A stretch of 36,903 nucleotides of DNA from an uncultured Erythrobacter sp. (GTDB taxonomy: Bacteria > Pseudomonadota > Alphaproteobacteria > Sphingomonadales > Sphingomonadaceae). Below, one piece after another: positions 1 through 8,214 of the stretch. The stretch is taken from NCBI GenBank assembly GCA_913061345.1, contig CAJXTZ010000014.1, positions 1-36,903 of the forward strand, written 5' to 3'. How positions within the stretch are numbered: position 1 is the stretch's first letter; every line of letters starts with the position of its first letter. Below the pieces are notes generated by a model. The model had not been told where the DNA came from. It searched no databases and saw only the letters and a program-made list of their open reading frames with translations. The position numbers and the translations under genes are program-made.

Positions 1-60
1 GTTCATCGCAACGTTCATCGCAACGTTCATCGCAACGTTCATCGCAACGTTCATCACAAT
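1..60. repeat. 12-bp tandem direct repeat, five units
   Basis: The unit GTTCATCGCAAC occurs four times without change, followed by a fifth copy with two substitutions (GTTCATCACAAT). There are no spacers. The array runs off the left edge of the window, so its full length is unknown. Because the unit is 12 bp, every frame stays open through it; frame 1 reads as repeated Val-His-Arg-Asn and remains open to a TGA at 196-198. The repeat could be a protein-binding array, the eroded end of a coding gene, or a simple-sequence expansion. Confidence 0.9.
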
Positions 61-194
61 TTTAATTGCATCGTAGGACATTTGGTCCTATTTGAATCTT
101 ACATCCGCCCCTTGAGAGTAGGTTCACTCGATTATCCTGAGTGCTACCGAAATCTTGGGGCTTTTGTGTTTTCGACGCACACGGATGTTCGATC

Positions 195-1007
195 ATGAGT
201 CGCGAAATTGCGATATTGATCGACGGTGGGTTCCTAACAAAACGCCTGCAGAAGCTCGTTGATGATCCTGATCGGCTAACTCCATACAACGTGTGTGGGA
301 TCATACGATCGATGTGTCGCGAGCATGTTCGGAAGCTCACAGATGAGCCGGGTGGGAACTGGCATCGCCACATATACCGGATCTTCTATTACGATGCTCC
401 ACCATTTCTTGGACAGGCGCATCATCCGCTTACTGGACGGCAGATCAACTACGCTAAGAGCGATCAGGCTGCGTTCCAGCAGGAATTGTTTCTGCAACTC
501 AAAAAGCAGCGCAACATGGCGCTTCGTTTAGGAACGTTGTCGAAGCTAAATGGGTGGACCATCAACAGCGACAGGCTGGTCAAACTGTTACGATCAAAGT
601 CACTGTTCGAGGAATTGGCGTCGATAAAGCCATTGGCCGACGGATCTGTGAACCTGACTCCGCAGCAGGCTGCAACAATTCAAACTCAGGCAAAGCACTG
701 GGCAGAGCTCGAAGACTGGATGGCCCAACTGGATTTGCGTCAGAAGGGCGTCGATATGCGTATCGGTTTGGATATCGCATCGATCACGCTGAAAAAGTTG
801 GCAAAAACAATCATCCTGATCGCCGGCGATGCCGATTTTGTGCCGGCGGCTAAATTGGCGAGGCGCGATGGGATGCAATTCATTCTCGATCCCTTGTGGC
901 AATCAGTATCGGACGACTTGTTCGAACATATTGATGGCTTGCAAACCGTATTGAAGAGATCGCGGTCCAAACAGGATGGCGGTCAAGGTAAGAAAGACCC
1001 CGCCTGA
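195..1007 (+). CDS. NYN-domain (PIN-like) protein, putative RNase
   Basis: This 270-residue protein matches the LabA/DUF88-type NYN fold, a PIN-like metal-dependent nuclease family. The N-terminal strand reads IAILIDGGF (Asp10). The second half carries GVDMRIGLDIASITLK (Asp187, Asp193) and then IAGDADFVPAAKLARRDG (Asp212, Asp214), the usual acidic cluster. I start at the ATG at 195 because the NYN strand begins there; an in-frame ATG at 141 would add 18 unconvincing residues. The stop overlaps the methyltransferase ATG (TGATG), so the two are translationally coupled. GC is low: 29 of 60 in a hand count of 541-600, against 43 of 60 at 1561-1620 in the next gene. NYN proteins usually act on RNA, but in this defence-like context a DNA or tRNA target cannot be excluded. 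Confidence 0.85.
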   Translation: MSREIAILIDGGFLTKRLQKLVDDPDRLTPYNVCGIIRSMCREHVRKLTDEPGGNWHRHIYRIFYYDAPPFLGQAHHPLTGRQINYAKSDQAAFQQELFLQLKKQRNMALRLGTLSKLNGWTINSDRLVKLLRSKSLFEELASIKPLADGSVNLTPQQAATIQTQAKHWAELEDWMAQLDLRQKGVDMRIGLDIASITLKKLAKTIILIAGDADFVPAAKLARRDGMQFILDPLWQSVSDDLFEHIDGLQTVLKRSRSKQDGGQGKKDPA

Positions 1008-4000
1008 TGGCCAAAAAACCCCTCCGCGTCGAAACGCTCACTCATGATGAGGCGACCCGCAAGAACGCGCCCACGGCGGAACTCGAAACCTTTGTCGATG
1101 CCGAGACCAAGCGGCCGATCGAGGTCGCTTACGAGCGGCGCAATCGCGATCTTGATCCGCAGCTGGTGTGGCGGGGGAAGGATGTGGCGGACTGGTCGGA
1201 CCTCGTAGTCGAGGCGCCGCCACTTTACATCCAGGAGAAGATCCATCCCAAGGCGCTGATCGAGGATCTGAAGCGCGCCAGCCAGCGCGACGAACCCGAC
1301 GACGCGCCTGACCTGTTCTCCGATTTCAATGGGATTGAGCCGGATCAGCGGACCGAGTTCTACGCGCATGACCAGCACTGGTCGAACCGCATGATCCTGG
1401 GCGACGGGCTGAAGGTGATGGCATCTCTGGCGGAGCGCGAGGGGCTGAAGGGCCAGGTGCAGTGCATCTATATCGACCCGCCCTATGGCATCAAGTTCAA
1501 CTCCAACTTCCAGTGGTCCACCACCAGTCGCGACGTGAAGGACGGCAAGGCCGACCACCTGACGCGCGAGCCCGAGCAGGTGAAGGCCTTCCGCGACACC
1601 TGGGCGGACGGCATCCACTCCTACCTCACCTATCTGCGCGACCGCCTGACCGTGGCGCGCGACCTGCTGACCCAGAGCGGCAGTGTCTTCGTCCAGATCG
1701 GCGACGAGAACGTCCACCGCGTGCGCGCGCTGATGGACGAGGTGTTTGGGGACGAGAATTTTGTTGGTCAGATCGGCTTCGAAAAAACTAGCAGCACGTC
1801 GACCACCGGTTTGGCCGCGATAAGCGACTACATACTTTGGTTTGCGCGCGCCAAGCCCTCGTTAAAATTCCGCTCACCATATCAACGCAAGGTGCTGGGA
1901 GAAGCTGGAACGACCCAATATACTTGGTTTGATCTACAAGGCGGAGAGGATCGCCGACTCTCCTCCGAGGAAATTGCCTCAAATGCAATCAGTATTGACC
2001 GCGAGAACATCTTCGCTTGCGATAATCTTACTAGCCAACGGCCATTGCAGGGTGCTGATGTTCGAGAGTTCGAATACGTCGGACGCGCATTCAAGCCCGG
2101 GCGCGGAACATTCAAAACAGATTTGGTCGGCCTTAACAAGTTGGCGAAATCCGGCCGCCTAAGGCCGATCGGCAATAGCCTAATGTATAAACGTTTCCTG
2201 CGTGACTTTGATGTCGTTCCGATTGCTAATTATTGGACAGACGTAAAGATGACGGGCTTCTCTGAGGAGAAGTCTTATGTCGTGCAGACAGGTCAAAAGG
2301 TAATACAACGCTGCATCCTGATGACGACCGATCCCGGCGATCTGGTGCTAGATCCCACCTGCGGTTCGGGCACCACTGCCTATGTCGCGGAGCAGTGGGG
2401 GCGGCGGTGGATCACGATCGACACGAGCCGGGTCGCGCTCGCGCTCGCACGGGCGCGGATCATGGGCGCGCGCTACCCTTGGTATCTGCTCGCCGACAGC
2501 CGCGAGGGGCAGCTGAAGGAAGGCGAGATCACCCGCACCCCGCCGCGCGATACGCCGACGCAGGGCCGCCTGCGCCAGGGCTTCGTCTACAAGCGCGTGC
2601 CGCACATCACCTTGAAGAGCATAGCCAACAATGCCGAGATCGACACGATCTGGGAGGAGTATCAGGCCAAGCTCGAACCCCTGCGCGAGGAAATCAATCG
2701 CCTGCGCGGCCGCGACGGCTCCGACCCCGACCTACCGCCCTTCGAGGAATGGACCATGCCGCGCGAACCCGGCTCGCCTTGGCCGGAGGAAGCCACTAAG
2801 GCGCTGGAAAAGGCGCGGAACAAAGCTGCCTCCGACGCGGTGCGCAGCAAGTGGCTCGGCAAGCTGAACGAAGAACTGGGCCGCGACTACAAGCTCGATA
2901 CGCTGCCCGAACACCCCGTCGACCCTTGGAACGACCCGGAGTGCGAGGAACTGCACGCGCAATGGTGGAAGCTGCGCATCGAACGCCAGCAGGAAATCGA
3001 CGCCAGCATCGCCGCCAAGGCAGACACCGAATATCTCTACGACCAGCCCTATGAGGACAAGAGCCGCGTCCGCGTGGCCGGTCCCTTTACTGTCGAGAGC
3101 CTTTCACCCCACCGCGTCCCCGCCGTCGATATCGACGACAGCTTCTTCGACGAGATCGAAGCGGCCGAGGGCAGGGCGAAGAAGGGCGAGAGCGGCGAAC
3201 GCGCCGACTTCGCCGAAATGGTGCTCGACAACCTGAAACGCTCCGGCGTCCAGCAATCCTCCCGCGACGACAGGCTGGTGTTCGAAAGCATGAAGCTGTG
3301 GCCCGGCGAATGGGTCGTGGCAGAAGGCACCGTGGTGCAGAAATCGCTCGACGAAGCCGGTGACGAGGACGACGAGGAAGCTGGGACCAGTCCCAAATCC
3401 GACCGGCCCAGCCGCCGCGCCGCTATCCTGATCGGCCCCGAATACGGGACTGTCAGCCGCGCTTCACTGGTTGCGGCCGCTCGTGAGGCGTCGGAAGCGG
3501 GCTTCGACATTTTGATCGCGGCTGCCTTCAATTTTGATGCGCAGGCGACCGAGTTCACCAAGATGGGTGCGCTCACCGTGCTGCAGGCGCGCATCAACCC
3601 GGACCTGCACATGCCCGACCTCGCCAATACCGGTGCGGGCAACCTGTTCACCGTATTCGGCGAACCCGACATCGTGGTCCACGACGAGGGCGACGATATG
3701 GTGAGCATCGAGGTGCAGGGCGTCGATATGTATAAGGGCGGCCAGATCGAAAGCGGCGACGCCGACGACATAGCCGTGTGGTTCATCGACACCGACTACA
3801 ACTACGAAAGCTTCTTCGTCCGCCACGCCTATTTCCCCGGCGCGAACGATCCCTACAAGGCGCTGAAGACGACGCTGAAGGCAGAGGTGGATCAGGAAGC
3901 CTGGGACAGCCTCAACCGCGTCCGGTCACGGCCCTTTGCGAAGCCGAAGGACGGCCGCGTAGCTGTGAAGGTGGTGAACCACCTCGGCGACGAGGTGATG

Positions 4001-4018
4001 AAGGTGCTGGAGGTTTAG
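1007..4018 (+). CDS. Beta-class DNA methyltransferase, type III Mod-like, long C-terminal extension
   Basis: This 1003-residue protein is a predicted site-specific amino-methyltransferase (N6-adenine or N4-cytosine). The catalytic motif IV, YIDPPYG (Asp157-Tyr160), precedes the SAM-binding motif I, LDPTCGSGTT (Asp449), which is the beta-class order seen in type III Mod proteins. The target-recognition region should lie between them. Residues about 530-1003 form an extension longer than a typical 600-700-residue Mod, with an acidic linker (DEAGDEDDEEAG) and a C-terminal domain I do not recognise. The gene overlaps the NYN gene by one base and is followed after 5 bp by the GIY-YIG-like gene. 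Nucleotides about 1760-2330 are much poorer in GC than both flanks. No Res-type helicase-endonuclease partner is present in the window. The methyltransferase call is firm; the system type is inferred. Confidence 0.92.
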   Translation: MAKKPLRVETLTHDEATRKNAPTAELETFVDAETKRPIEVAYERRNRDLDPQLVWRGKDVADWSDLVVEAPPLYIQEKIHPKALIEDLKRASQRDEPDDAPDLFSDFNGIEPDQRTEFYAHDQHWSNRMILGDGLKVMASLAEREGLKGQVQCIYIDPPYGIKFNSNFQWSTTSRDVKDGKADHLTREPEQVKAFRDTWADGIHSYLTYLRDRLTVARDLLTQSGSVFVQIGDENVHRVRALMDEVFGDENFVGQIGFEKTSSTSTTGLAAISDYILWFARAKPSLKFRSPYQRKVLGEAGTTQYTWFDLQGGEDRRLSSEEIASNAISIDRENIFACDNLTSQRPLQGADVREFEYVGRAFKPGRGTFKTDLVGLNKLAKSGRLRPIGNSLMYKRFLRDFDVVPIANYWTDVKMTGFSEEKSYVVQTGQKVIQRCILMTTDPGDLVLDPTCGSGTTAYVAEQWGRRWITIDTSRVALALARARIMGARYPWYLLADSREGQLKEGEITRTPPRDTPTQGRLRQGFVYKRVPHITLKSIANNAEIDTIWEEYQAKLEPLREEINRLRGRDGSDPDLPPFEEWTMPREPGSPWPEEATKALEKARNKAASDAVRSKWLGKLNEELGRDYKLDTLPEHPVDPWNDPECEELHAQWWKLRIERQQEIDASIAAKADTEYLYDQPYEDKSRVRVAGPFTVESLSPHRVPAVDIDDSFFDEIEAAEGRAKKGESGERADFAEMVLDNLKRSGVQQSSRDDRLVFESMKLWPGEWVVAEGTVVQKSLDEAGDEDDEEAGTSPKSDRPSRRAAILIGPEYGTVSRASLVAAAREASEAGFDILIAAAFNFDAQATEFTKMGALTVLQARINPDLHMPDLANTGAGNLFTVFGEPDIVVHDEGDDMVSIEVQGVDMYKGGQIESGDADDIAVWFIDTDYNYESFFVRHAYFPGANDPYKALKTTLKAEVDQEAWDSLNRVRSRPFAKPKDGRVAVKVVNHLGDEVMKVLEV

Positions 4019-4023
4019 ACGGG

Positions 4024-4611
4024 ATGCACAGAAACCTGCGCATTGCTGATTTCGGGGAAGATGAAGACCTGTTCGAAGATTCAAACGGCAGACCGCTTTA
4101 TCAGCCTATTGAGATTGATTGGTCGCGACCGTCCCGGATCGAACGGGACGGGACTATTCCCTTCAAGGATGAGAGCGAGGTTTACCGGAATGGGTATCTC
4201 TACGCTATCGTTCGCAATCACGGTAACCAAAGAACGCGAGATCGCATTGTCTACATCGGGATAACCAACGACCTAAAAAAGCGATTTCGCAACCATCCCA
4301 AGGTAGATGAAATCCGCAGCCAGTATGGCGAAACGAGCATCAGCATCGGGACGATTACCACGCCGGGCCGCAAGCCAAACGGCGAAACCAGAGTGCTCAT
4401 CCGCGAGGAGATCGAGCACATCCTGATTTGGGTTCTTCATGAGGATCTCTGGAACGACCGGAAGACCATGTGTGTGCCCGGCCAAGGATCCAATGGCGGA
4501 CGCGCCCTCGACATACATAACAAGGGCTTCACCTTCAGCGGCAGAATGCCTCAGAGGATCGTATTTCCATGGGCCGCCATCGTCCCGCGCCGGAATAATA
4601 CCAGCCGATGA
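4024..4611 (+). CDS. GIY-YIG-like nuclease domain protein
   Basis: This 195-residue protein has the layout of the GIY-YIG nuclease fold. GYLYAIV (residues 57-63) stands for the GIY strand and VYIGITNDLKKRFRNH (76-91) for the YIG strand with the following arginine. EEIEHILIWVLH (128-139) provides a helix with candidate metal-binding glutamates, and an Asn166 in DIHNKGF could fill the C-terminal Asn position. The first 50 residues are acidic and unrecognised. GC is low (30 of 60 at 4201-4260) compared with the flanking methyltransferase 3' part and helicase. The gene starts 5 bp after the methyltransferase stop, and its TGA overlaps the helicase ATG (ATGA), so it is part of the operon. The fold assignment is by motif only; specificity is unknown, though it is the best candidate for the missing endonuclease. 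Confidence 0.62.
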   Translation: MHRNLRIADFGEDEDLFEDSNGRPLYQPIEIDWSRPSRIERDGTIPFKDESEVYRNGYLYAIVRNHGNQRTRDRIVYIGITNDLKKRFRNHPKVDEIRSQYGETSISIGTITTPGRKPNGETRVLIREEIEHILIWVLHEDLWNDRKTMCVPGQGSNGGRALDIHNKGFTFSGRMPQRIVFPWAAIVPRRNNTSR

Positions 4612-6665
4612 CCCTCCTCTACGCCTCGACCTTCGCCGATGCGCTCGCCAAGCTTACCCATCAGGAGCAGAAACAGGTCAAGATCACGACCGTTGATCTG
4701 ATGATGGACCCGAAGGGCGCAGGCCTCAGCCTCGAACGGTTGACCAGGGCAGGGGACGACAAGGTCTGGTCGGCGCGCGTCTCGCGCGACTTGCGCATCA
4801 TCCTGCGTCGTGATGGCGACGACAACCTGCTCGCGTATGTCGGCCACCACAACGATGCCTACCGTTGGGCCGAGCGGCGCAAATTCATTCCTCACGAGCG
4901 GTCCGGCGCCATGCAGATCGTGGAAGTGATCGAGGGCCAACAGACGGCCGGGCCTGAATTCGGCGACCATTCCGGCGCAAGGGAAGCCGCCGAAGATACC
5001 GTCCAGCCGTTCTGGTCGTTGACGGACGACCAGCTCCTCGATGTCGGCGTTCCGCGGGAATGGTTGAGCCATGTGCAGGAGATGCCGGAGGCCGAAATCG
5101 ACACTCTGTTCGACCGACTTCCAGCCGAGGCTGCGGAAGCCCTTTATGATTTCGCGACCGGCGGGAAGCTTGAGGATCATATCGTCACCCCGGCCGAACC
5201 GGGCGCCGATCCCTACGCTCATCCCGACGCACAGCGGCGCTTCCGCGTATTCGACAATGTCGACGAACTCACCGCGGCGCTCGATGCTCCTTTCGAGAAA
5301 TGGGCAGTCTTCCTGCACCCGGCGCAGCGTGAACTCGTGCGGCGAAAGGTGACCGGCCCGACCCGCGTTACCGGATCAGCGGGAACGGGTAAGACCATCG
5401 TGGCACTCCATCGCGCCGTGCATCTTGCAGAGCAGAGCGAGACAGCGCGAGTTCTCCTGACCACCTTCTCCCCAGAGCTCGCGCGAGCTCTGTCCGCAAA
5501 GCTCGAAATCCAGACGCAGGCTGTTCCGGCGTTGCGGGAGCGCGTTACGGTCCGGCCGCTCGATGAAGCAGCGGTGGAGCTGTATTGTCGGCAGTTCGGT
5601 GACCCAGATCTTGTCGACCATGGCCAGATACGGGAGCTGATTGAGGAAGCCTTATCCTCAGGCCTTAGTGGCGACCTTACACCGCAATTCCTGCTGGAAG
5701 AATGGCAGGAGTTGGTCGATGCGTGGGGCGTAACCGACCCGGAGAGTTACGCCACACTTCCCCGTATAGGTCGACGAACCCGATTAGGTCCGAAGCAGCG
5801 GGAGGCCGCGTGGGCCGTATTCGACCACATCCGAACCCGGATGGCCGAGCGTGGCTTGGTAACCCGCGCTATGATTTATGACCGCTTGACGGGGTGGCTT
5901 CAGGACGGCGACACAATCCCCTTCGAACATGTCGTCGTCGACGAAGCGCAGGATCTCACGGTCGCACAGGTCCGCTTCCTCGCGGCGGTGGGCAAGGGTC
6001 AAAACGAGGCCCTCTTTCTTTCAGGCGATATCGGGCAGCGCATATTCCGGCTGCCCTTCAGCTGGGCGAAGCTGGGTCTCGACATTAGGGGCCGGAGCCA
6101 TTCGCTGAGGGTGAACTACCGCACGTCGCACCAGATCAGGGCAATGGCAGACCGCCTGCTTCCGCCTGCGATTACGGATCTGGATGGCGTAGAGGAAGGT
6201 CGCCGTGGCACGGTGTCGATCTTCGATGGTCCCGTTCCGGAAGTCCGACTGCTGGACGACACCGAAGCAGAAGCGGAATTTGTGAGCAGCTGGCTTCAAC
6301 GGTGCATGACCTCAGGGATCCCTGCAAAGCAAATTGCATTTCTGGTTCGCGGCCCCGATCAGCTTGAGCGCGCCCGAAAGGTTGCCCAAAACGCTGTTGC
6401 CGCATCCGCCGATTCTGAGCCACCCATCGTAACTGTCATGCATGATGCGAAGGGGCTGGAATTTCGAGCGGTAGCGGTGATGGCTTGCGACGAGGACGTA
6501 ATCCCCGATCCACAGCGGCTAGCCTCGATCGGCGATGTCGCCGAGATGGAAAGCGTATACGAGACGGAGCGACACTTGCTCTACGTGGCATGCACGCGTG
6601 CGCGTGACCAATTACTTGTAACGGGGCTCACGCCTGGGAGCGAATTCCTAGACGATCTTCTTTAA
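4608..6665 (+). CDS. RelE/ParE-like domain fused to UvrD-like SF1 helicase
   Basis: This 685-residue protein begins with about 95 residues that look like a RelE/ParE toxin fold: a helical start, then VWSARVSRDLRIILRR and LLAYVGHHNDAYRWAERR, the typical beta-sheet core and end of that family. A linker domain follows (PFWSLTDDQLLDVGVPREW, about 145-200). The SF1 helicase core then shows Walker A GSAGTGKT (256-263), Walker B VVDEAQD (Asp445-Asp449), and the late motifs VMHDAKGLEFRAV and LLYVACTRARDQL of the UvrD/Rep group. The ATG overlaps the preceding stop (ATGA), so it is the last gene of the operon. An inverted repeat (6683-6697) lies just downstream. The toxin-fold part could be an active RNase, a ribosome-binding module or only a structural relic; the helicase call is firm. 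Confidence 0.88.
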   Translation: MTLLYASTFADALAKLTHQEQKQVKITTVDLMMDPKGAGLSLERLTRAGDDKVWSARVSRDLRIILRRDGDDNLLAYVGHHNDAYRWAERRKFIPHERSGAMQIVEVIEGQQTAGPEFGDHSGAREAAEDTVQPFWSLTDDQLLDVGVPREWLSHVQEMPEAEIDTLFDRLPAEAAEALYDFATGGKLEDHIVTPAEPGADPYAHPDAQRRFRVFDNVDELTAALDAPFEKWAVFLHPAQRELVRRKVTGPTRVTGSAGTGKTIVALHRAVHLAEQSETARVLLTTFSPELARALSAKLEIQTQAVPALRERVTVRPLDEAAVELYCRQFGDPDLVDHGQIRELIEEALSSGLSGDLTPQFLLEEWQELVDAWGVTDPESYATLPRIGRRTRLGPKQREAAWAVFDHIRTRMAERGLVTRAMIYDRLTGWLQDGDTIPFEHVVVDEAQDLTVAQVRFLAAVGKGQNEALFLSGDIGQRIFRLPFSWAKLGLDIRGRSHSLRVNYRTSHQIRAMADRLLPPAITDLDGVEEGRRGTVSIFDGPVPEVRLLDDTEAEAEFVSSWLQRCMTSGIPAKQIAFLVRGPDQLERARKVAQNAVAASADSEPPIVTVMHDAKGLEFRAVAVMACDEDVIPDPQRLASIGDVAEMESVYETERHLLYVACTRARDQLLVTGLTPGSEFLDDLL

Positions 6666-6682
6666 GTAGACGGCAGAAGGCT

Positions 6683-6697
6683 AAGCCGAGGAGGCTT
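6683..6697 (+). terminator. Weak hairpin after helicase operon
   Basis: AAGCC-GAGGA-GGCTT forms a 5-bp stem 17 bp after the helicase stop, followed by TCTCA rather than a real T-run. It could be a weak terminator closing the operon before the mobilization genes. Confidence 0.3.
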
Positions 6698-6862
6698 TCT
6701 CAAGGTTGCGCCGGGAATAAATCTTGTCCGTATCATGGCCGGCGCCTATATCTTTCAGGAGCTGCCGCAGCGGTTTTTCTCCGCAGGTTTCTCTCTTTCG
6801 AGATCTTATCCTACAAACTGGTCTGTTTGGGCTTTTCCAAACATAAACCAGAGGAAAGACTT

Positions 6863-7321
6863 GTGATAGACCGAAACGAAGGAACTGCAAGGGACAACCA
6901 CGATCGTCTCACGCAAGAGCAGTTCGACAATGTTCCGCTCGCCGATCTGGCGAAATTGGCCGGGCATGACGAGACGGAACCCGAAGCTCTGTCCTGCGAT
7001 GAAGTGCTCAGGCGCAGCCAAAAGCGTTTCTTCGAGTGCATTGCGGCCGGTTACGACAAGGCGACCACTGCTGCTATCATTGCGCAACATCCGCTTAACA
7101 CCGCGCAACCCGCGGCCTTGGAACGGGCCATGAACCGTGTGTTCGGGAATTGGCGCGACCTCCAGAAGGCAGCGAGGATCGGTGAACGGCGCAAGCGCAA
7201 TAGCGCCGACCCGGCAGAGAATATCACGGCGCACGTCGATCCCAGCCCTCCGCCCAAGATCGCATCAAGTGAGCCCCGGCGGCTCGCCGACGACACTTTC
7301 GACGGGGAGGACTGGCTGTGA
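6863..7321 (+). CDS. Small TraK-position accessory protein, putative DNA-binding
   Basis: This protein of about 152 residues has no domain I can name. I chose the GTG at 6863 because GAGGAAAG lies 5-12 bp upstream; an in-frame TTG at 6827 has no such site. The N-terminal half is acidic. The middle (RFFECIAAGYDKATTAAIIAQHP and following helix) has the spacing of a helix-turn-helix. It ends with GEDWL and overlaps the next gene by GTGA. Position is the main clue: a small protein followed by a ParA-like ATPase beside oriT is the arrangement of traK-traL in IncP plasmids and of stbA-stbB in IncW R388. An oriT-binding or partition-adapter role is therefore inferred from context only. Confidence 0.6.
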   Translation: MIDRNEGTARDNHDRLTQEQFDNVPLADLAKLAGHDETEPEALSCDEVLRRSQKRFFECIAAGYDKATTAAIIAQHPLNTAQPAALERAMNRVFGNWRDLQKAARIGERRKRNSADPAENITAHVDPSPPPKIASSEPRRLADDTFDGEDWL

Positions 7322-8214
7322 GCGATTCTCCCATTCTTCACACGATCGTATGGATCATCAATCCGGCGGGCGGTGTTGGCAAGACTATGGTCGCGCGGGT
7401 CATCGAAGGGATATCCCAGATGATTGGTGTCGATGTAGCACTCGCCAGCCAGGATCGGGGAAATCAAGCGCTCAAACATTCTCTCGACAACGCTCATCTG
7501 ATCAAGGCAGAGTCGCGAGCTCAGGATGCTGTTCGCATCGTTTCTCGTGTCGAAAATCGCGAGATATTTGTTATCGATGTGGGCGCTAATCCCAGTAGCG
7601 GCGAGTATGACCCGCTCCCATTCGGAGCCGCCTTAAATGCGGAAATCACAGGTCGCGGCGGAAGGATGCTCGCCGTTGTTCCGACGACCGCTCTCAAGAC
7701 TTACGGCAGCGAGACTGCAATGAGGGTGACGCGAGATCTTTTGAACGAAGGCCTCGATGTTCACGTGGTAAAGAACCATCAGGACCGGTCTGGAAACTTT
7801 GGGAAATTGGTCCTTCCCGATAGCGTTAAGGTGTCCGAACTCGGTCACCTTCCTTCGGGCATCATGGCTCTCGCAGAAGATGAAAGAGGCTCGCTATCGG
7901 ACCCCTACCTGACACCTGTTCCCGGCTATCGGTTGGCGGGTGGGTTCATTGGCAGGTGGCTGATCAATGCATCGCGCGAACCTCTGATGCTGAGCGTCTT
8001 TCGAGGCGCGACGTCCGGCCTTTCGGTCGATCCAGATCGTCATCCACGTCCGACGTTCGAGGTCCTTGACCGGAAATCGCAAGTCACAGACGAAGCTCTC
8101 CTCAATAACTACGCGAAGTTTGATGCATTTGAACGGCTGCGACGCGCTCGGTCAGACAGCGAGTTGCTCACAGCGGCCCGAGAATTCCAGCGCATGTGCG
8201 GGTCCTGGAAGTGA
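7318..8214 (+). CDS. TraL/StbB-like ParA-type ATPase
   Basis: This 298-residue protein belongs to the MinD/ParA P-loop family. WIINPAGGVGKTMVARVI near residues 10-27 holds the deviant Walker A (GGVGKT), and IFVIDVGANPSSGEYD is the Walker B-like strand. The central strand MLAVVPTT fits the same fold. It starts with GTG overlapping the upstream stop. Standalone ParA partition loci have a ParB gene behind them; here oriT and a relaxase operon follow. This points to the TraL (IncP) or StbB (R388) type linked to conjugative DNA processing and positioning, rather than segregation of the integrated element. Its exact role in those systems is itself not well settled. Confidence 0.75.
   Translation: MSDSPILHTIVWIINPAGGVGKTMVARVIEGISQMIGVDVALASQDRGNQALKHSLDNAHLIKAESRAQDAVRIVSRVENREIFVIDVGANPSSGEYDPLPFGAALNAEITGRGGRMLAVVPTTALKTYGSETAMRVTRDLLNEGLDVHVVKNHQDRSGNFGKLVLPDSVKVSELGHLPSGIMALAEDERGSLSDPYLTPVPGYRLAGGFIGRWLINASREPLMLSVFRGATSGLSVDPDRHPRPTFEVLDRKSQVTDEALLNNYAKFDAFERLRRARSDSELLTAAREFQRMCGSWK

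Noticed and set aside
1..60. CRISPR array
   Set aside because: Units are 12 bp and directly joined with no spacers; no cas genes are present.
983..1717. 244-codon open frame on the minus strand
   Set aside because: It lies opposite conserved methyltransferase motifs in GC-rich DNA, where the antisense frame stays open by codon bias; its sequence has no recognisable domain.
3049..3792. 247-codon open frame on the minus strand
   Set aside because: Low-complexity Ser/Ala-rich antisense shadow of the methyltransferase C-terminal part.
6681..6890. 69-codon minus-strand ORF between helicase and TraK-like genes
   Set aside because: It overlaps the ribosome site and start of the next plus-strand gene and shows no domain; the protein-like end (LLKDIGAGHDTDKIYSRRNLEKASSA in part) may be a relic but cannot be supported.
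7318..8214. Plasmid partition parA
   Set aside because: No parB gene or centromere repeats follow; the position beside oriT and relaxase fits TraL/StbB better.
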